DNA of 64,000 bases from Pseudomonas sp. SCA2728.1_7 (GCF_018138145.1 NZ_CP073104.1:3038001-3102000); one strand, 5' to 3'. Positions 9,674-18,676 are shown, counted from the first letter of the stretch. Notes: generated from the letters alone by a model not told the origin. Numbers and translations are program-made.

Positions 9674-11467
9674 TCAGAAGTTCACGCCGAAGCTCAGAGC
9701 GACGAAGTCACGGTCTTCGAGGACGTTGTAGTCACCACCGAAAAAGTCGGTGTAACTGAGGCTCGCGGTGTAGGTGTTGCGGTAGTCGGCATCGACGCCG
9801 ACGCTGATCGCTTTCGCGCCTTCGTTGAACAGCCCGTTGGGGCCGTAACCGGCGACGTCATGCGACCACGACAGGTTGGGTTTGAGGTTGATCCCGCCGA
9901 TCACGTTGGCGTAATCGAGGATCGCCCGGGCGCGGTAGCCCCACGAGGTCGAGGTGACGAAACCGTCGGTGTCGCCGCCGAAACCGTATTGGCCATATAC
10001 CGAGTCGCGGCCATAACGCAGCTTGTCGCGCGACTCCAGACCGCCGACCCGCACCACCGCCGCTTCACCGACCAGAGTCAAGCGCTGAGCGCCCCAGACC
10101 TGATCGAAGAAGTGCGTGAGGGTGCTCTGGATTTGCGTGACTTCTTTGCGCCGATAACCTTTGTTGTCCGCTCCCGGTGAGGTCGAAAGTGGCGACGCCG
10201 TGCCACCGGCAATCGGGTTGAGCAGCGCCAGCGTCAGGTCGTTGGTGTTGACTTGCACCGGCGCATTCGGGCGGTAGCTGATCTCGCCGGTCCACGCGGT
10301 ACCGGTGGGCAATGTGGTGGAAAAACTCGCGCCGTAGAGACGAATGTCTTCCGGGTACTCAAGGTAGTAGCCACCCCGCCCGAGCATGACGCTCTGCGCC
10401 AGGCCGGAACCGCTGCCGGGGGCCAGACCATTGGCGATCCCGACCATGCCCGGTAACGCCGCCAATGTCGAAAGACCGGCCGTGGTAGTGCCAACCGTCG
10501 GCGTACGGCTGTGGTAGTTCATGAAGTAGAGACCGTATTCAGTGTCGTCACCGAGCCAGCGCAACGCCGTACCCCACTGCCCGGAATCCCGCGCATCACG
10601 GTCACCGCCACGAGGAATCACCACGCCTTCGCGAGTTACCTGAATGCCTTGTCCAAAGGCCTGGGTCAGCGGAACAAACGGTGCGATCGCCGGGTTGCCG
10701 ACGGTGTAGCCGTTGTTGCAACCATCCGCCGCCACGTCGACGCCGAAGAAGGTGCCGCAGTTGTCGAGAACGGTCTGGTCCCATTCCAGTTGATAGAAGC
10801 CTTCAACGGTCAGTTGATCGGTCAGGCCTTGCGAACCAAACAGCATGTTGACTGGAATCAGGCCTTCCTTGATCTCCGCACCAGGGCGACGAAACGCTGA
10901 AACGTCGATCGGGTTGATGCTGTTGATCGAGTTGCCGATAAACGTACTTTCGCCCCAGCTCACCACCTGTTTGCCGGCGCGCACGGTGCCCGGCAGGTCG
11001 GCGATGGAATAGTTGTGATAGACGAATGCATCGAGAATTTGTGCGCCGGAAGATTTCGCGCCTTCCTTGCGCCCGCTATCGCTGATCTGCTTGAACTCGC
11101 GGTCCTCGTCTTTCAGTTCGAAGTCATACCAGTACTTGCCACGCACGAAGACACCGGTGTCGCCGTACTTGAGTTCGAGGTCGTGAATACCTTTGAAGAT
11201 TTTCGAGAAGGTCTCGCCCTTCTTGAAATTCAAACGCCCGTCATCACCGGTCGAGGATTGCCCGGTACCACCATTGACCGTGCCAACCAGCGACTTGTCG
11301 GCATCGCGCATGCCCCAACTCGCACCGATCGACAGCGAAGAATCGAAAGTGCCCTCGATTTCGCCAATGTTGAACGCAACCGCTTGCGCCTGGGCGCAGC
11401 AACCCAGAGCCACCGCGGCTGCCAGCGCCTGCGGTGTGAAGATGGCGCGCATTGTTGTTTTTGTCAT
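9674..11467 (-). CDS. DUF1302 outer-membrane protein
   Basis: A 597-residue DUF1302 protein with a signal peptide (FTPQALAAAVALGCCAQAQA, mature end near VAFNIGEIEG). It has the expected start IEGTFDSSLSIGASWGMRD, then GETFSKIFKG, VVSWGESTFIGNSINSIN and a C-terminal beta-rich segment ending in Phe (LSFGVNF), typical of outer-membrane beta barrels. The start at 11467 is preceded by GGGGAAG; the reading frame is open for 70 more codons upstream but without signal-peptide character there. It is the first gene of the DUF1302-DUF1329 unit. Confidence 0.85.
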   Translation of the reverse strand: MTKTTMRAIFTPQALAAAVALGCCAQAQAVAFNIGEIEGTFDSSLSIGASWGMRDADKSLVGTVNGGTGQSSTGDDGRLNFKKGETFSKIFKGIHDLELKYGDTGVFVRGKYWYDFELKDEDREFKQISDSGRKEGAKSSGAQILDAFVYHNYSIADLPGTVRAGKQVVSWGESTFIGNSINSINPIDVSAFRRPGAEIKEGLIPVNMLFGSQGLTDQLTVEGFYQLEWDQTVLDNCGTFFGVDVAADGCNNGYTVGNPAIAPFVPLTQAFGQGIQVTREGVVIPRGGDRDARDSGQWGTALRWLGDDTEYGLYFMNYHSRTPTVGTTTAGLSTLAALPGMVGIANGLAPGSGSGLAQSVMLGRGGYYLEYPEDIRLYGASFSTTLPTGTAWTGEISYRPNAPVQVNTNDLTLALLNPIAGGTASPLSTSPGADNKGYRRKEVTQIQSTLTHFFDQVWGAQRLTLVGEAAVVRVGGLESRDKLRYGRDSVYGQYGFGGDTDGFVTSTSWGYRARAILDYANVIGGINLKPNLSWSHDVAGYGPNGLFNEGAKAISVGVDADYRNTYTASLSYTDFFGGDYNVLEDRDFVALSFGVNF

Positions 11468-11659
11468 GCGTCTTCCCCGGTGAGTGACAGAAGGCCCCAC
11501 CCTACTGCCGGGCAACCGCGTCGATAAGCGCACCAAGGAGGTATTCGTGTTGTCGCTCGAAAGGATGAATGGCCTTGCGCCGCGGGGCTTTGCGTCGCTC
11601 ATGGATTGGCTGGATGGAGGATCATCAGTGCAGCGCATGGTGCGCATGGGTTCGTGGGA

Positions 11660-11680
11660 CTGTTGCATGGCCCGCAACAG
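11660..11680. promoter_or_regulatory. Inverted repeat upstream of the DUF1302-DUF1329 unit
   Basis: CTGTTGC (11660-11666) and GCAACAG (11674-11680) form a perfect 7-bp inverted repeat with a 7-bp spacer, about 200 bp upstream of the DUF1302 start. It is a plausible activator site for the neighbouring LuxR-family regulator. It lacks a T tract, so it is probably not a terminator. Confidence 0.4.
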
Positions 11681-11806
11681 TGCATGTCCGGAATCGGTAT
11701 TTTTCCTGCGCGCTCAAGACCTTATTCTGAACGCGCTTTCACGGGACACGCCGTGAAGCACGAAGCACTGGCCTTTGAGCAACTCAGGCCATCGCTGACA
11801 GATTTC

Positions 11807-11914
11807 AGATAAATCGAAGACTTCGGTTTATCGCCCCGGTGTTCACTGACGTTGATTTGTAGCTCCTTGATCCAACGTCTTACCTTGGCCGCTGCGTTTG
11901 CAGCGGCCTTTTTT
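11807..11914 (+). ncRNA. Candidate small RNA ending in a strong terminator
   Basis: No protein-coding gene on the plus strand explains the strong terminator at 11887-11914. About 80 bp before it a second hairpin can form (GATAAA.CGAAG with CTTCG.TTTATC, roughly 11809-11833), followed by an unpaired stretch and then the terminator stem. Two stems plus a T tract in an intergenic region is the usual layout of a Hfq-type small RNA. The 5' end and promoter are not determined, and the identity is unknown. Confidence 0.4.
11887..11914 (+). terminator. Strong Rho-independent terminator
   Basis: GGCCGCTGC pairs perfectly with GCAGCGGCC around a four-base loop (GTTT), followed by six T residues. It terminates plus-strand transcription about 290 bp before the bacteriocin gene. 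From 11915 to 12202 the sequence becomes AT-rich and I see no further gene, only the bacteriocin leader. Confidence 0.85.
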
Positions 11915-12202
11915 ATGGGCGATTAATTCGTCAGAAGTTGCCGCTGCTGAACATTCACCGCCGCGTATTGTAGGAAGCGTCCGAAACTTCATTAAGCCTT
12001 ATCCCTTCTCGATCCCTTCAATACTTTTCTCTATTTCTCACAAGAAGCTTCCGACAATCTTCTACGCCCTTTCCGAGAGATTATTAACTTAGCATATAGA
12101 TACCTGTTCACAAGATTGGCACAGGCACTCAGCTCGACAGCCATCAGTCAATAACGGATAGCTGCCAGCAAATTTTGATATCGCATTTAAAAAGGAATTT
12201 AA

Positions 12203-14305
12203 ATGCACAGACCACCCGATCTTACTCTACCCGCCACACCTGTTAACGCACCCGCGCCGGAATGGATGACCCCCATTACCACTACTTCACGCCCTCGCGG
12301 CAGCGGAATGTTTGGCAATGGAACCAACCGTCAACTTCAGCAGGTAGAAACATCCGTCAGAACCCAGGGAATAACAAGAACAGTCCGACAAGAGTTCGAA
12401 ACCAAATCTCAAGCACTACCAACGAATCTGGACGCTGAAATTTCCAGTCATCGATCTCAATATCCCAACTCATCTTTATCCGCCGTACAGGCGTGGCAAC
12501 GAGAGGTGGATATTCGAGAGGCGTTGCGCACCAGAAAAACTGCCGAGCTTGCGCAGAGAACCACCATTGCGAACGCTTTTTTCGGTAGCGACCCTCGGGA
12601 TAAATCGTTTGCCGACTTTGTCCGTAAAGCGACCACCATCGACACGTTGATCTGGCCCGGGGCTCGCTCCACACAACTCTGGGAACAGTCCTTTCTGGCG
12701 GCCCACGAAGCACAACTTCTGAGGCAGTCGATTGCGCTATTGCAGCAGCAATCGGCGACTGCACACGTCTATTTGAGGGCGGCGCAGAACCAAGAGCAAG
12801 CCGCGCGAGTGGCTGCCGAGCAGGCGAGAGTTGCGGCGGAGCAAGCGCAACAATTGGCTGCGCAACGCAGCCGTATCGCAGCAGAACAACAGCGGCAAAA
12901 AGACATTGCGGACGCGGTGCGACGTGAGCAGGAACAAGCCCAGGCCCGGGAACAGACAAGGCTTGCTGCGTTGGCGGAAAAGCAGCGCTTGGCTGACGAG
13001 CAAGAGCGGTTAGCCGTTGAAGCGCTGCATCGCGAGCAAGAACTCAAACTCAGCGATGAAAAAAAACGCATCGAGCAACAGAAAAAAGCAGAACAAGCCG
13101 CGCGAAGAAAGAGACAGCGGCTGGCGCGCCTGAAAGCCCGGGCCGACGCCGAAGTCCAAGCGGAACACGCTCGCTTGAAAGCCGATTGGAAAAAACAGAC
13201 AGAGGCACGCTGGAAAAACCCGGTATTCGCTCACGTCGGTTCAGCGGCTGTATCCGGATCAACTTTCTCAGGAACGCTTGGCGAGATCGCTATCGATCAA
13301 GCCACAACATTGGCTCTCAATGGTGCACTTCGTCGTGGCGTCGCCTCCGCGGTGGCAGCTGCTTCCGCTTTCGCTGCTCCTGCCGTAGTCGGTTTTGCTG
13401 CCCTGCTAGTCCCCTCTGAACTGGGAAACGGTGATCTCTTTTCCGCAAGCGTCCCGTTATCAAATGTTGCATCTGATCTGACTGACGATTTGTATGAGTT
13501 AGCGGCCGTCGGCGGCCGCGCTCATCTTCCCGTAAGACTTGGCACCAGAACGGTGGGCAACCGGGTAGAAATCGTCATTGTCAGCACCGATGGCGTAACT
13601 GTTCCCAGCGATGTGCCGGTAAGACTCGCTGACTTCGATCCAGAAAAAAACGTGTACGTAGCTACCGCCGGCTCCAACGGCCCTACCGTTACTTGGACGC
13701 CGCTGATCGAGCCAATTGATCCGTCGTCTGCTCTTCCGCAGGTCGACAGACAGCTACCAGTCTATGACGGTGCAACAGTTAAATCCGCCGACGGACGAAT
13801 AGATCCATTTCCTGAATTGGATCTGTATGAGTTCGGCGGATACATCACCCTATTCCCGATTGAGTCAGGCATACCGCCGATACTCACGGTATTCAGGGAT
13901 CGAAGGCAGGATCCGGGGGTTGCCAGCGGTTTGGGGCAACCGGTTTCAGGTAATTGGCTTGGAACTGCTTCAACGTCGAAGGGCGCCCCCATTCCCGCGC
14001 AGATCGCGGATAAACTTCGAGGAAAGGAGTTTTCCAATTTCAGGGCATTTCGGAGGGCGTTCTGGAAAGCAGTTGGGAATGACCCAGCATTACTTGAACA
14101 ATTTTCAAGACTCAACAAAATAGACTTGAGAGACGGATTGGCTCCCAGCGCATTACCTTCGGAGCAAATAGGCAAGCGTAAAAAATTTGAAATACACCAC
14201 CACAAGCCAATTAGCGAGGGTGGCGACGTCTACGATATAAACAATCTAACGGTGCTAACACCAAAACAGCATATTGAATTGCACTTAAAAAAAGGAAAAT
14301 TATAA
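12203..14305 (+). CDS. S-type pyocin / colicin-E9-like HNH DNase bacteriocin
   Basis: A 700-residue bacteriocin that kills related bacteria by degrading DNA. Order of parts: a receptor-binding or translocation N-terminus (1-170), a long Ala/Gln/Arg-rich coiled coil (about 180-330), a pyocin-S translocation domain (about 350-570, containing AAPAVVGFAALLVPSELGNG), and a colicin E9-like DNase (about 575-700). The DNase has GNWLGTAS, APIPAQIADKLRGKEF, FRAFWKAV-like helices and the HNH motif EIHHHKPIS...TPKQHIELH. Metal and catalytic histidines fall at about 665, 666, 690 and 694, matching E9 H102, H103, H127 and H131. The ribosome site AAGGA precedes the ATG. I could not find a convincing PrtN or LexA box. 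Confidence 0.93.
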   Translation: MHRPPDLTLPATPVNAPAPEWMTPITTTSRPRGSGMFGNGTNRQLQQVETSVRTQGITRTVRQEFETKSQALPTNLDAEISSHRSQYPNSSLSAVQAWQREVDIREALRTRKTAELAQRTTIANAFFGSDPRDKSFADFVRKATTIDTLIWPGARSTQLWEQSFLAAHEAQLLRQSIALLQQQSATAHVYLRAAQNQEQAARVAAEQARVAAEQAQQLAAQRSRIAAEQQRQKDIADAVRREQEQAQAREQTRLAALAEKQRLADEQERLAVEALHREQELKLSDEKKRIEQQKKAEQAARRKRQRLARLKARADAEVQAEHARLKADWKKQTEARWKNPVFAHVGSAAVSGSTFSGTLGEIAIDQATTLALNGALRRGVASAVAAASAFAAPAVVGFAALLVPSELGNGDLFSASVPLSNVASDLTDDLYELAAVGGRAHLPVRLGTRTVGNRVEIVIVSTDGVTVPSDVPVRLADFDPEKNVYVATAGSNGPTVTWTPLIEPIDPSSALPQVDRQLPVYDGATVKSADGRIDPFPELDLYEFGGYITLFPIESGIPPILTVFRDRRQDPGVASGLGQPVSGNWLGTASTSKGAPIPAQIADKLRGKEFSNFRAFRRAFWKAVGNDPALLEQFSRLNKIDLRDGLAPSALPSEQIGKRKKFEIHHHKPISEGGDVYDINNLTVLTPKQHIELHLKKGKL

Positions 14306-14306
14306 G

Positions 14307-14567
14307 ATGGAATTAAAAAACAGACTAGAAGACTACACTGAGTCCGAATACCTGGCAGTTATAGAACGGCTATTCCAAGGAAAATTCTCATCAGAACGAA
14401 AACATGATCAATTCGTCGACAACATTGTTCACACTTCTGAACACCCGAATGGGACAAACATTCTTTACTACCCGGAAGAAGGTGTTGAAGATAGCCCGAC
14501 AGGCGTATTAGAAGCCATCAAGGCTTGGCGCGCAGCAAACGGAAAACCTGGATTCAAGCCGGAATAA
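14307..14567 (+). CDS. Colicin-DNase immunity protein (Im9/pyocin type)
   Basis: An 86-residue acidic protein that binds and neutralises the DNase made by the gene just upstream (one base between stop and start). It closely follows Im2/Im9: start MELKN, then DYTESEYL, TSEHPNG, the YYPEEG helix-III segment with the two tyrosines that contact the DNase, EDSPTGVL, and the ending KAWRAANGKPGFK. It is full length. Confidence 0.95.
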   Translation: MELKNRLEDYTESEYLAVIERLFQGKFSSERKHDQFVDNIVHTSEHPNGTNILYYPEEGVEDSPTGVLEAIKAWRAANGKPGFKPE

Positions 14568-14570
14568 AAA

Positions 14571-14600
14571 AGCGAGCAGGCATTCGATGCCTGCTCGCTT
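14571..14600. terminator. Bidirectional terminator between immunity gene and SDR gene
   Basis: AGCGAGCAGGCAT pairs perfectly with ATGCCTGCTCGCT around a 3-base loop. A run of A on the left gives T residues for the minus-strand SDR gene, and TTT follows on the plus strand. It sits between two convergent genes. Confidence 0.85.
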
Positions 14601-14610
14601 TGCGCTCTCT

Positions 14611-15522
14611 TTACAACGAATACTTCTGCAAATTCGCCATCATTTCCTTCAGCGCCTCAATATTGTCCTTCGGATGCGCCGCGCCTTCGAAATCGCAAAT
14701 CTGCTGCCAATGCGCCGCGACATCTTCCGGCGAGAAGCCTTCGCGTGGGTCGAAGCCGGCGCCGAGGCTGCGCTCCCAACGTACCTTGCCCATCCAGCCG
14801 CCACCGACTTCGAATAACCCGGAAGTTTCCTGGCATTGCTCACTGGCCAGATACACCACCAACGGGCTGACCAGCTCCGGCTTCAATTGCTCGAATACTT
14901 GCGGCGGGATCAGGCCTTCGGTCATGCGCGTACCGCCGGTTGGCGCGATGGCGTTGACGAGGATGTTGTTCTTGCGGCCTTCGATGGCCAGCGTGCGGGT
15001 CAGGCCGTAGAGGCCCAGTTTGGCCATGCCGTAGTTGGACTGACCGAAGTTGCCGTAGATGCCCGAGGTCGAGGCGGTGAAGATCACCCGGCCGTAGTTT
15101 TGCTCACGCAGGTGCGGCCAGGCGGCGCGGGTGACTTTGTAGGCGCCTTCGACGTGGACGCGGTAAACCAGATCCCAGTCGGCGTCGTCCATTTTGTGGA
15201 AAGTCTTGTCGCGCAGGATTCCGGCGTTGTTGACCACGACGTCGACGCGGCCGAAGGCATCGAGGGCGTTTTGCACCAGTTTGTCGCCGTCGGTGACCGA
15301 GTCGTGGTTGGCTTCGGCAATGCCGCCGGCTTCGCGGATTTCCGCCACCACGCGATCGGCCGCGGAGGCATTGGCGCCTTCACCCTGAGTCGAGCCGCCG
15401 AGATCATTGACCAACACCCTGGCGCCCTGCTTGGCAAACAACAATGCGTGGGCGCGTCCGAGGCCACCACCGGCTCCGGTGACGATGACAACTTTATCTT
15501 CGAAACGCACAGACTCATTCAT
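14611..15522 (-). CDS. SDR-family oxidoreductase (3-hydroxyacyl-CoA dehydrogenase-like)
   Basis: A 303-residue short-chain dehydrogenase. The NAD(P) motif TGAGGGLGRAHALLFAKQGA lies near residues 14-33, followed by NNAG and the catalytic Ser...YxxxK pair (STSGIYGNFGQSNYGMAKLG). The early VNDLGGS and the C-terminal region beyond the SDR core (VGGGWMGKVRWERS, DNIEALKEMMANLQ) resemble the dehydrogenase domain of peroxisomal multifunctional enzyme type 2. The start at 15522 (MNESVRFEDKVVIVTGAG) is chosen because upstream codons do not look like protein. Confidence 0.85.
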   Translation of the reverse strand: MNESVRFEDKVVIVTGAGGGLGRAHALLFAKQGARVLVNDLGGSTQGEGANASAADRVVAEIREAGGIAEANHDSVTDGDKLVQNALDAFGRVDVVVNNAGILRDKTFHKMDDADWDLVYRVHVEGAYKVTRAAWPHLREQNYGRVIFTASTSGIYGNFGQSNYGMAKLGLYGLTRTLAIEGRKNNILVNAIAPTGGTRMTEGLIPPQVFEQLKPELVSPLVVYLASEQCQETSGLFEVGGGWMGKVRWERSLGAGFDPREGFSPEDVAAHWQQICDFEGAAHPKDNIEALKEMMANLQKYSL

Positions 15523-15640
15523 CGCAGCAACTCCAGCAGACCAGTAGTGATCCCGAGTGTCAGGTACAGGGCTTTGGGTCACAACGAATACGGCTGAGGC
15601 TGAATGGTGCGCGATAAGGTTGGGGGATGATGAGGGCGTG

Positions 15641-15723
15641 AAAAGATCAAAAGATCGCAGCCTGCGGCAGCGCCTACACAAATCCAATGTAGGAGCTGCC
15701 GCAGGCTGCGATCTGTTGATCTT
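15641..15723. repeat. REP pair (REPIN)
   Basis: Two inverted copies of a Pseudomonas REP element: AAGATCGCAGCCTGCGGCAG and GTAGGAGCTGCCGCAGGCTG, separated by a short spacer. It lies between the SDR and hydrolase genes and can fold as a long hairpin. Confidence 0.85.
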
Positions 15724-16626
15724 TCAGGAGCAGGCGACTTTGCGCGGTGGCAGCACAAAACGCTCGCGAAACGCCAGATAGTGCTTGAGCACCTGCACCG
15801 GCGCTTCGGTCTGGGGATAGTGACCAATGCCCGGCAGCAGCACCGTGTCGGCATCGGGAATCAATTCGCGGTAACGCTCGACCATGTGCGCCCCGGAAAT
15901 CGGATCGACTTCGCCGTCGATCACCCGCAACGGCACGTCACCGCGCTGCATGGCGGCCACCCAACGATCACGCTGCACCCGACGCTCGGGAATGTAGCTG
16001 ATCAATTTGTGCATGATCCGAGGCCCGCGATTGCTGTCGACCAGGCTCCAGAAATCGTCCAGTTCACTTTCGCTCGGCCGCGTTTGCGGACCGAAGATCT
16101 GCCGGAAGCTTTTCACCAAAGCATCACGAGTAAACGCCCGACCAATCATCCAGCCCAACGGGCTAAGCAGCAGTTTCTGCATCAGCACCGGGCGATGGGT
16201 TTCCGGAAACAATCCGCCGTTGAGAAACACGCAACTGGCGATCTCGATCTGGTCTTCGTAGTGTCGGGCAAGCAGTTCTTGCGCAACGCTGTCACCGTAA
16301 TCATGCGCCAGCACATGCACCGGTTGTTCAACCTGCAAATGCGCGAGCAATGCCTGTTGCAGGTCAGCCTGTTCCAGCAGGCTGTAGGTGTGATTGATCG
16401 GTTTGGCCGAATCGCCAAAACCGAGCATGTCGCAGGCAATCACTCGATATCGCTGGGCCAGCGGCTGCCACAGGTAATGCCAATCCCAACTGGCGGTCGG
16501 GAAACCGTGGATCAGCAACAGCGGCTCACCCTGTCCCGCCGTCCAGTAGCGGATCGGCTGGCCACGAAAGACAAACGTCTGGCTGCGTTTGCGCCAGACA
16601 CACAGAGGAATCTCGGCAAGAGGCAT
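15724..16626 (-). CDS. Alpha/beta hydrolase (MEST/epoxide-hydrolase-like)
   Basis: A 300-residue alpha/beta hydrolase. It has the oxyanion-hole motif LLLIHGFPTASWDW, the nucleophile elbow LAHDYGDSVA with Asp rather than Ser, the acid in IDGEVDPIS, and the catalytic His in GIGHYPQTEAP. An Asp nucleophile is the haloalkane dehalogenase/epoxide hydrolase arrangement, and HDYGD resembles MEST-like proteins. The start overlaps the stop of the class II aldolase gene (TAATG), so the two are cotranscribed. The substrate is unknown. Confidence 0.85.
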   Translation of the reverse strand: MPLAEIPLCVWRKRSQTFVFRGQPIRYWTAGQGEPLLLIHGFPTASWDWHYLWQPLAQRYRVIACDMLGFGDSAKPINHTYSLLEQADLQQALLAHLQVEQPVHVLAHDYGDSVAQELLARHYEDQIEIASCVFLNGGLFPETHRPVLMQKLLLSPLGWMIGRAFTRDALVKSFRQIFGPQTRPSESELDDFWSLVDSNRGPRIMHKLISYIPERRVQRDRWVAAMQRGDVPLRVIDGEVDPISGAHMVERYRELIPDADTVLLPGIGHYPQTEAPVQVLKHYLAFRERFVLPPRKVACS

Positions 16627-17441
16627 TAGAGTTTATATCCGGGGTCTTGTTTATCGAGTTTGCGCAGCAACGCCGGCCAGGCCAGCGCGCCACCCATGCC
16701 TTGAGCACTTTTGGTGACGCCGGCGATCATCGCTTTGGCGCCGGCCAGAATGTGCGGTTCAATGGCGATCAGTTCAGCACCACCGGTTTGCGCCATGACC
16801 TGGATGTCGCAGGCGCGCTGGAAGGTGAACATCATCAGAAACGTATCGGCGATGGTGCCACCACAGGTCAGCAGACCGTGGTTGTGCAGCATCAGGAAAT
16901 TGTTCTCGCCCAGATCGGCTTGCAACCGCGCCTTCTCTTCGTGATTCAGCGCCACGCCTTCATAGGAGTGATAAGCCAGACTCGAGAGAACGAACAGCGA
17001 CTGCTGACTGATCGGCAACACACCCTGCTTTTGCGCCGACACCGCGACACCGGAGGCGGTGTGCGTATGCAGCACGCAAACCACATCGTGCCGCACTTCG
17101 TGCACGGCGCTGTGGATGGTGTAGCCGGCGGGGTTGATCTCGTAGGGGCTGTCCATGAGTTTGTTGCCGGCCTGATCGACTTTCACCAGGCTCGAGGCGG
17201 TGATCTCATGGAACATCAGACCGAACGGGTTGATCAGGAAATCTTCGGTGCCCGGCACCTTGGCGGAAATATGGGTGAAGATCAGATCGTCCCAGCCATG
17301 CAGCGCGACCAGACGATAACAAGCGGCGAGATCGACTCGGGTCTGCCATTCCGCAGCACTGACCTGGTCTTTGACATTAAGGGACGATTGGACGGGGGCT
17401 ACGCTCACTGTATGCACCTCTGCGTTCTTATTGTTCTGCAC
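16626..17441 (-). CDS. Class II aldolase/adducin-family protein
   Basis: A 271-residue protein with the class II aldolase fold: LVALHGWDDLIFTHISAKVP, then metal-binding histidines in VLHTHTASGVAVSAQ and FLMLHNHGLLTCGGTIADTF. The family includes fuculose-phosphate aldolase, but stand-alone members like this one are often of unknown activity. Translation is coupled with the downstream hydrolase. The start at 17441 gives about 30 residues before the domain; an internal start is possible. Confidence 0.85.
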   Translation of the reverse strand: MQNNKNAEVHTVSVAPVQSSLNVKDQVSAAEWQTRVDLAACYRLVALHGWDDLIFTHISAKVPGTEDFLINPFGLMFHEITASSLVKVDQAGNKLMDSPYEINPAGYTIHSAVHEVRHDVVCVLHTHTASGVAVSAQKQGVLPISQQSLFVLSSLAYHSYEGVALNHEEKARLQADLGENNFLMLHNHGLLTCGGTIADTFLMMFTFQRACDIQVMAQTGGAELIAIEPHILAGAKAMIAGVTKSAQGMGGALAWPALLRKLDKQDPGYKL

Positions 17442-17539
17442 GTACGAGCAGTCTAGTCAGGCGCAGAGGATCGCGTAGTTGCATTGGCAGCCAGCTTGAT
17501 GACTGACCGAGTCAGCAACGCAAACACCTTGGATCCATG

Positions 17540-18226
17540 TCAAAGCAACGACGCCAACAAAGGTGCAGCGAATAGATTCAGCAAACCGGTCAGCACCATC
17601 ACCAGTCCGGCGACAGAACCTTCTTCGCCGCCCACTTCATGGGCCCGGCTGACACCGGCACCGTGCGCGCCCACCCCGAACAGCGCACCGCGCGCCAAGG
17701 CACTGCGCAACGGCAACCACTTCAACAACACGCCGCCGAGCATCGCGCCAAACACACCGGTGAACATTACAAAGACCGCCGTCAGTTCCGGCACGCCACC
17801 CAGGTTCTGTGCCAGCGGCATGGCGAACGGTGTGGTGATCGAGCGTGGCACCAGCGACATCGTCACCGAACTGTCGAGCGCCAGCGCCTTGGCCAGCCCG
17901 AACGAGGTGCCGATCGAGGCTGCACTGCCGGCAACCATGCCCAACAGCAGTGCCGACCAGTGCCGCATCAGCAAGCGCCGTTGCTGCCAGATCGGCACGG
18001 CGAAAGCCACGGTGACCGGGCCGAGTACCAGCATCAGCCAGTGGGTGTTGCTGGAATATTCGGCATAGGCGGTGTGCAGGGGCACGGCGAGCGCCAGCAG
18101 CAACGCCGGCACCAGAATCAGTGGTGACAAGACGTAGCGCCCGGTGCGCCGATACAACCAGCGGCTGAACAGATACGCCAACAGGGTGAAGGCCAGCCAG
18201 AACATCGGCATCCATTCAAGCTTCAT
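17540..18226 (-). CDS. LrgB/CidB-family membrane protein
   Basis: A 228-residue inner-membrane protein with about six to seven hydrophobic segments and the family signature SLVPRSITTPFAMPLAQ plus GAHGAGVSRA. LrgB/CidB proteins work with LrgA/CidA in murein hydrolase control or in transport of pyruvate or glycolate-type acids. Its start overlaps the end of lrgA by 11 nt, so the two are translationally coupled. Confidence 0.9.
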   Translation of the reverse strand: MKLEWMPMFWLAFTLLAYLFSRWLYRRTGRYVLSPLILVPALLLALAVPLHTAYAEYSSNTHWLMLVLGPVTVAFAVPIWQQRRLLMRHWSALLLGMVAGSAASIGTSFGLAKALALDSSVTMSLVPRSITTPFAMPLAQNLGGVPELTAVFVMFTGVFGAMLGGVLLKWLPLRSALARGALFGVGAHGAGVSRAHEVGGEEGSVAGLVMVLTGLLNLFAAPLLASLL

Positions 18227-18602
18227 GGGACCGCCTCATGCGCACCGCAAGCTCGACGGTGAACGCCGTTACCAGCATCACCATCAAGGTGCTGGCAGCA
18301 ATCACCAACAAGATCCGCCAGCCGTCATTGCGCAACAGCGCGCCGTAGTCGAGCAGACTCATCAGCGCCGGGATGAAGAACAACAGCATCTCGGCCATCA
18401 GCAGTCCCGCGCCCAGTTGCAGGGCTGCCGGTTTGACCCAGCCAAAGGCAAATGCCAGCAGCAACAGCGCCATACCGATGACGCCGCCGGGGATTGGCCA
18501 CGCCAGCCAGGCCGCCAGTTGGCAGCCGAGCAGGTAGAGACCGAGCAATACGGCGAGTTCGGCGAGAAGACGAGAGAGATGCTTGAGGGTGACGGCGTTC
18601 AT
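18216..18602 (-). CDS. LrgA/CidA-family holin-like membrane protein
   Basis: A 128-residue protein with four hydrophobic segments and the CidA/LrgA landmarks LLGCQLAAWLAWPIPGGVIG and MLLFFIPALMSLLDYG. It is the first gene of the lrgA-lrgB pair, divergent from the LysR gene at 18698, with a palindrome between them that probably controls both. Confidence 0.9.
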   Translation of the reverse strand: MNAVTLKHLSRLLAELAVLLGLYLLGCQLAAWLAWPIPGGVIGMALLLLAFAFGWVKPAALQLGAGLLMAEMLLFFIPALMSLLDYGALLRNDGWRILLVIAASTLMVMLVTAFTVELAVRMRRSHEA

Positions 18603-18676
18603 GATTTTGCTCCTGACAGGCGCTTATTTTACGAAGCGCCCTGCCATCGCCGAAGCGAATTGTTAGACTCAAAGCC

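Noticed and set aside
8358..9731. Plus-strand frame of 457 codons opposite the DUF1329 gene
   Set aside because: No recognisable domain; the minus strand has a signal peptide and family motifs.
12100..12202. LexA box (CTG-N10-CAG) or PrtN box ahead of the bacteriocin
   Set aside because: CTGTTCACAAGATTGGCACAG has the wrong spacing, and no P-box match was found.
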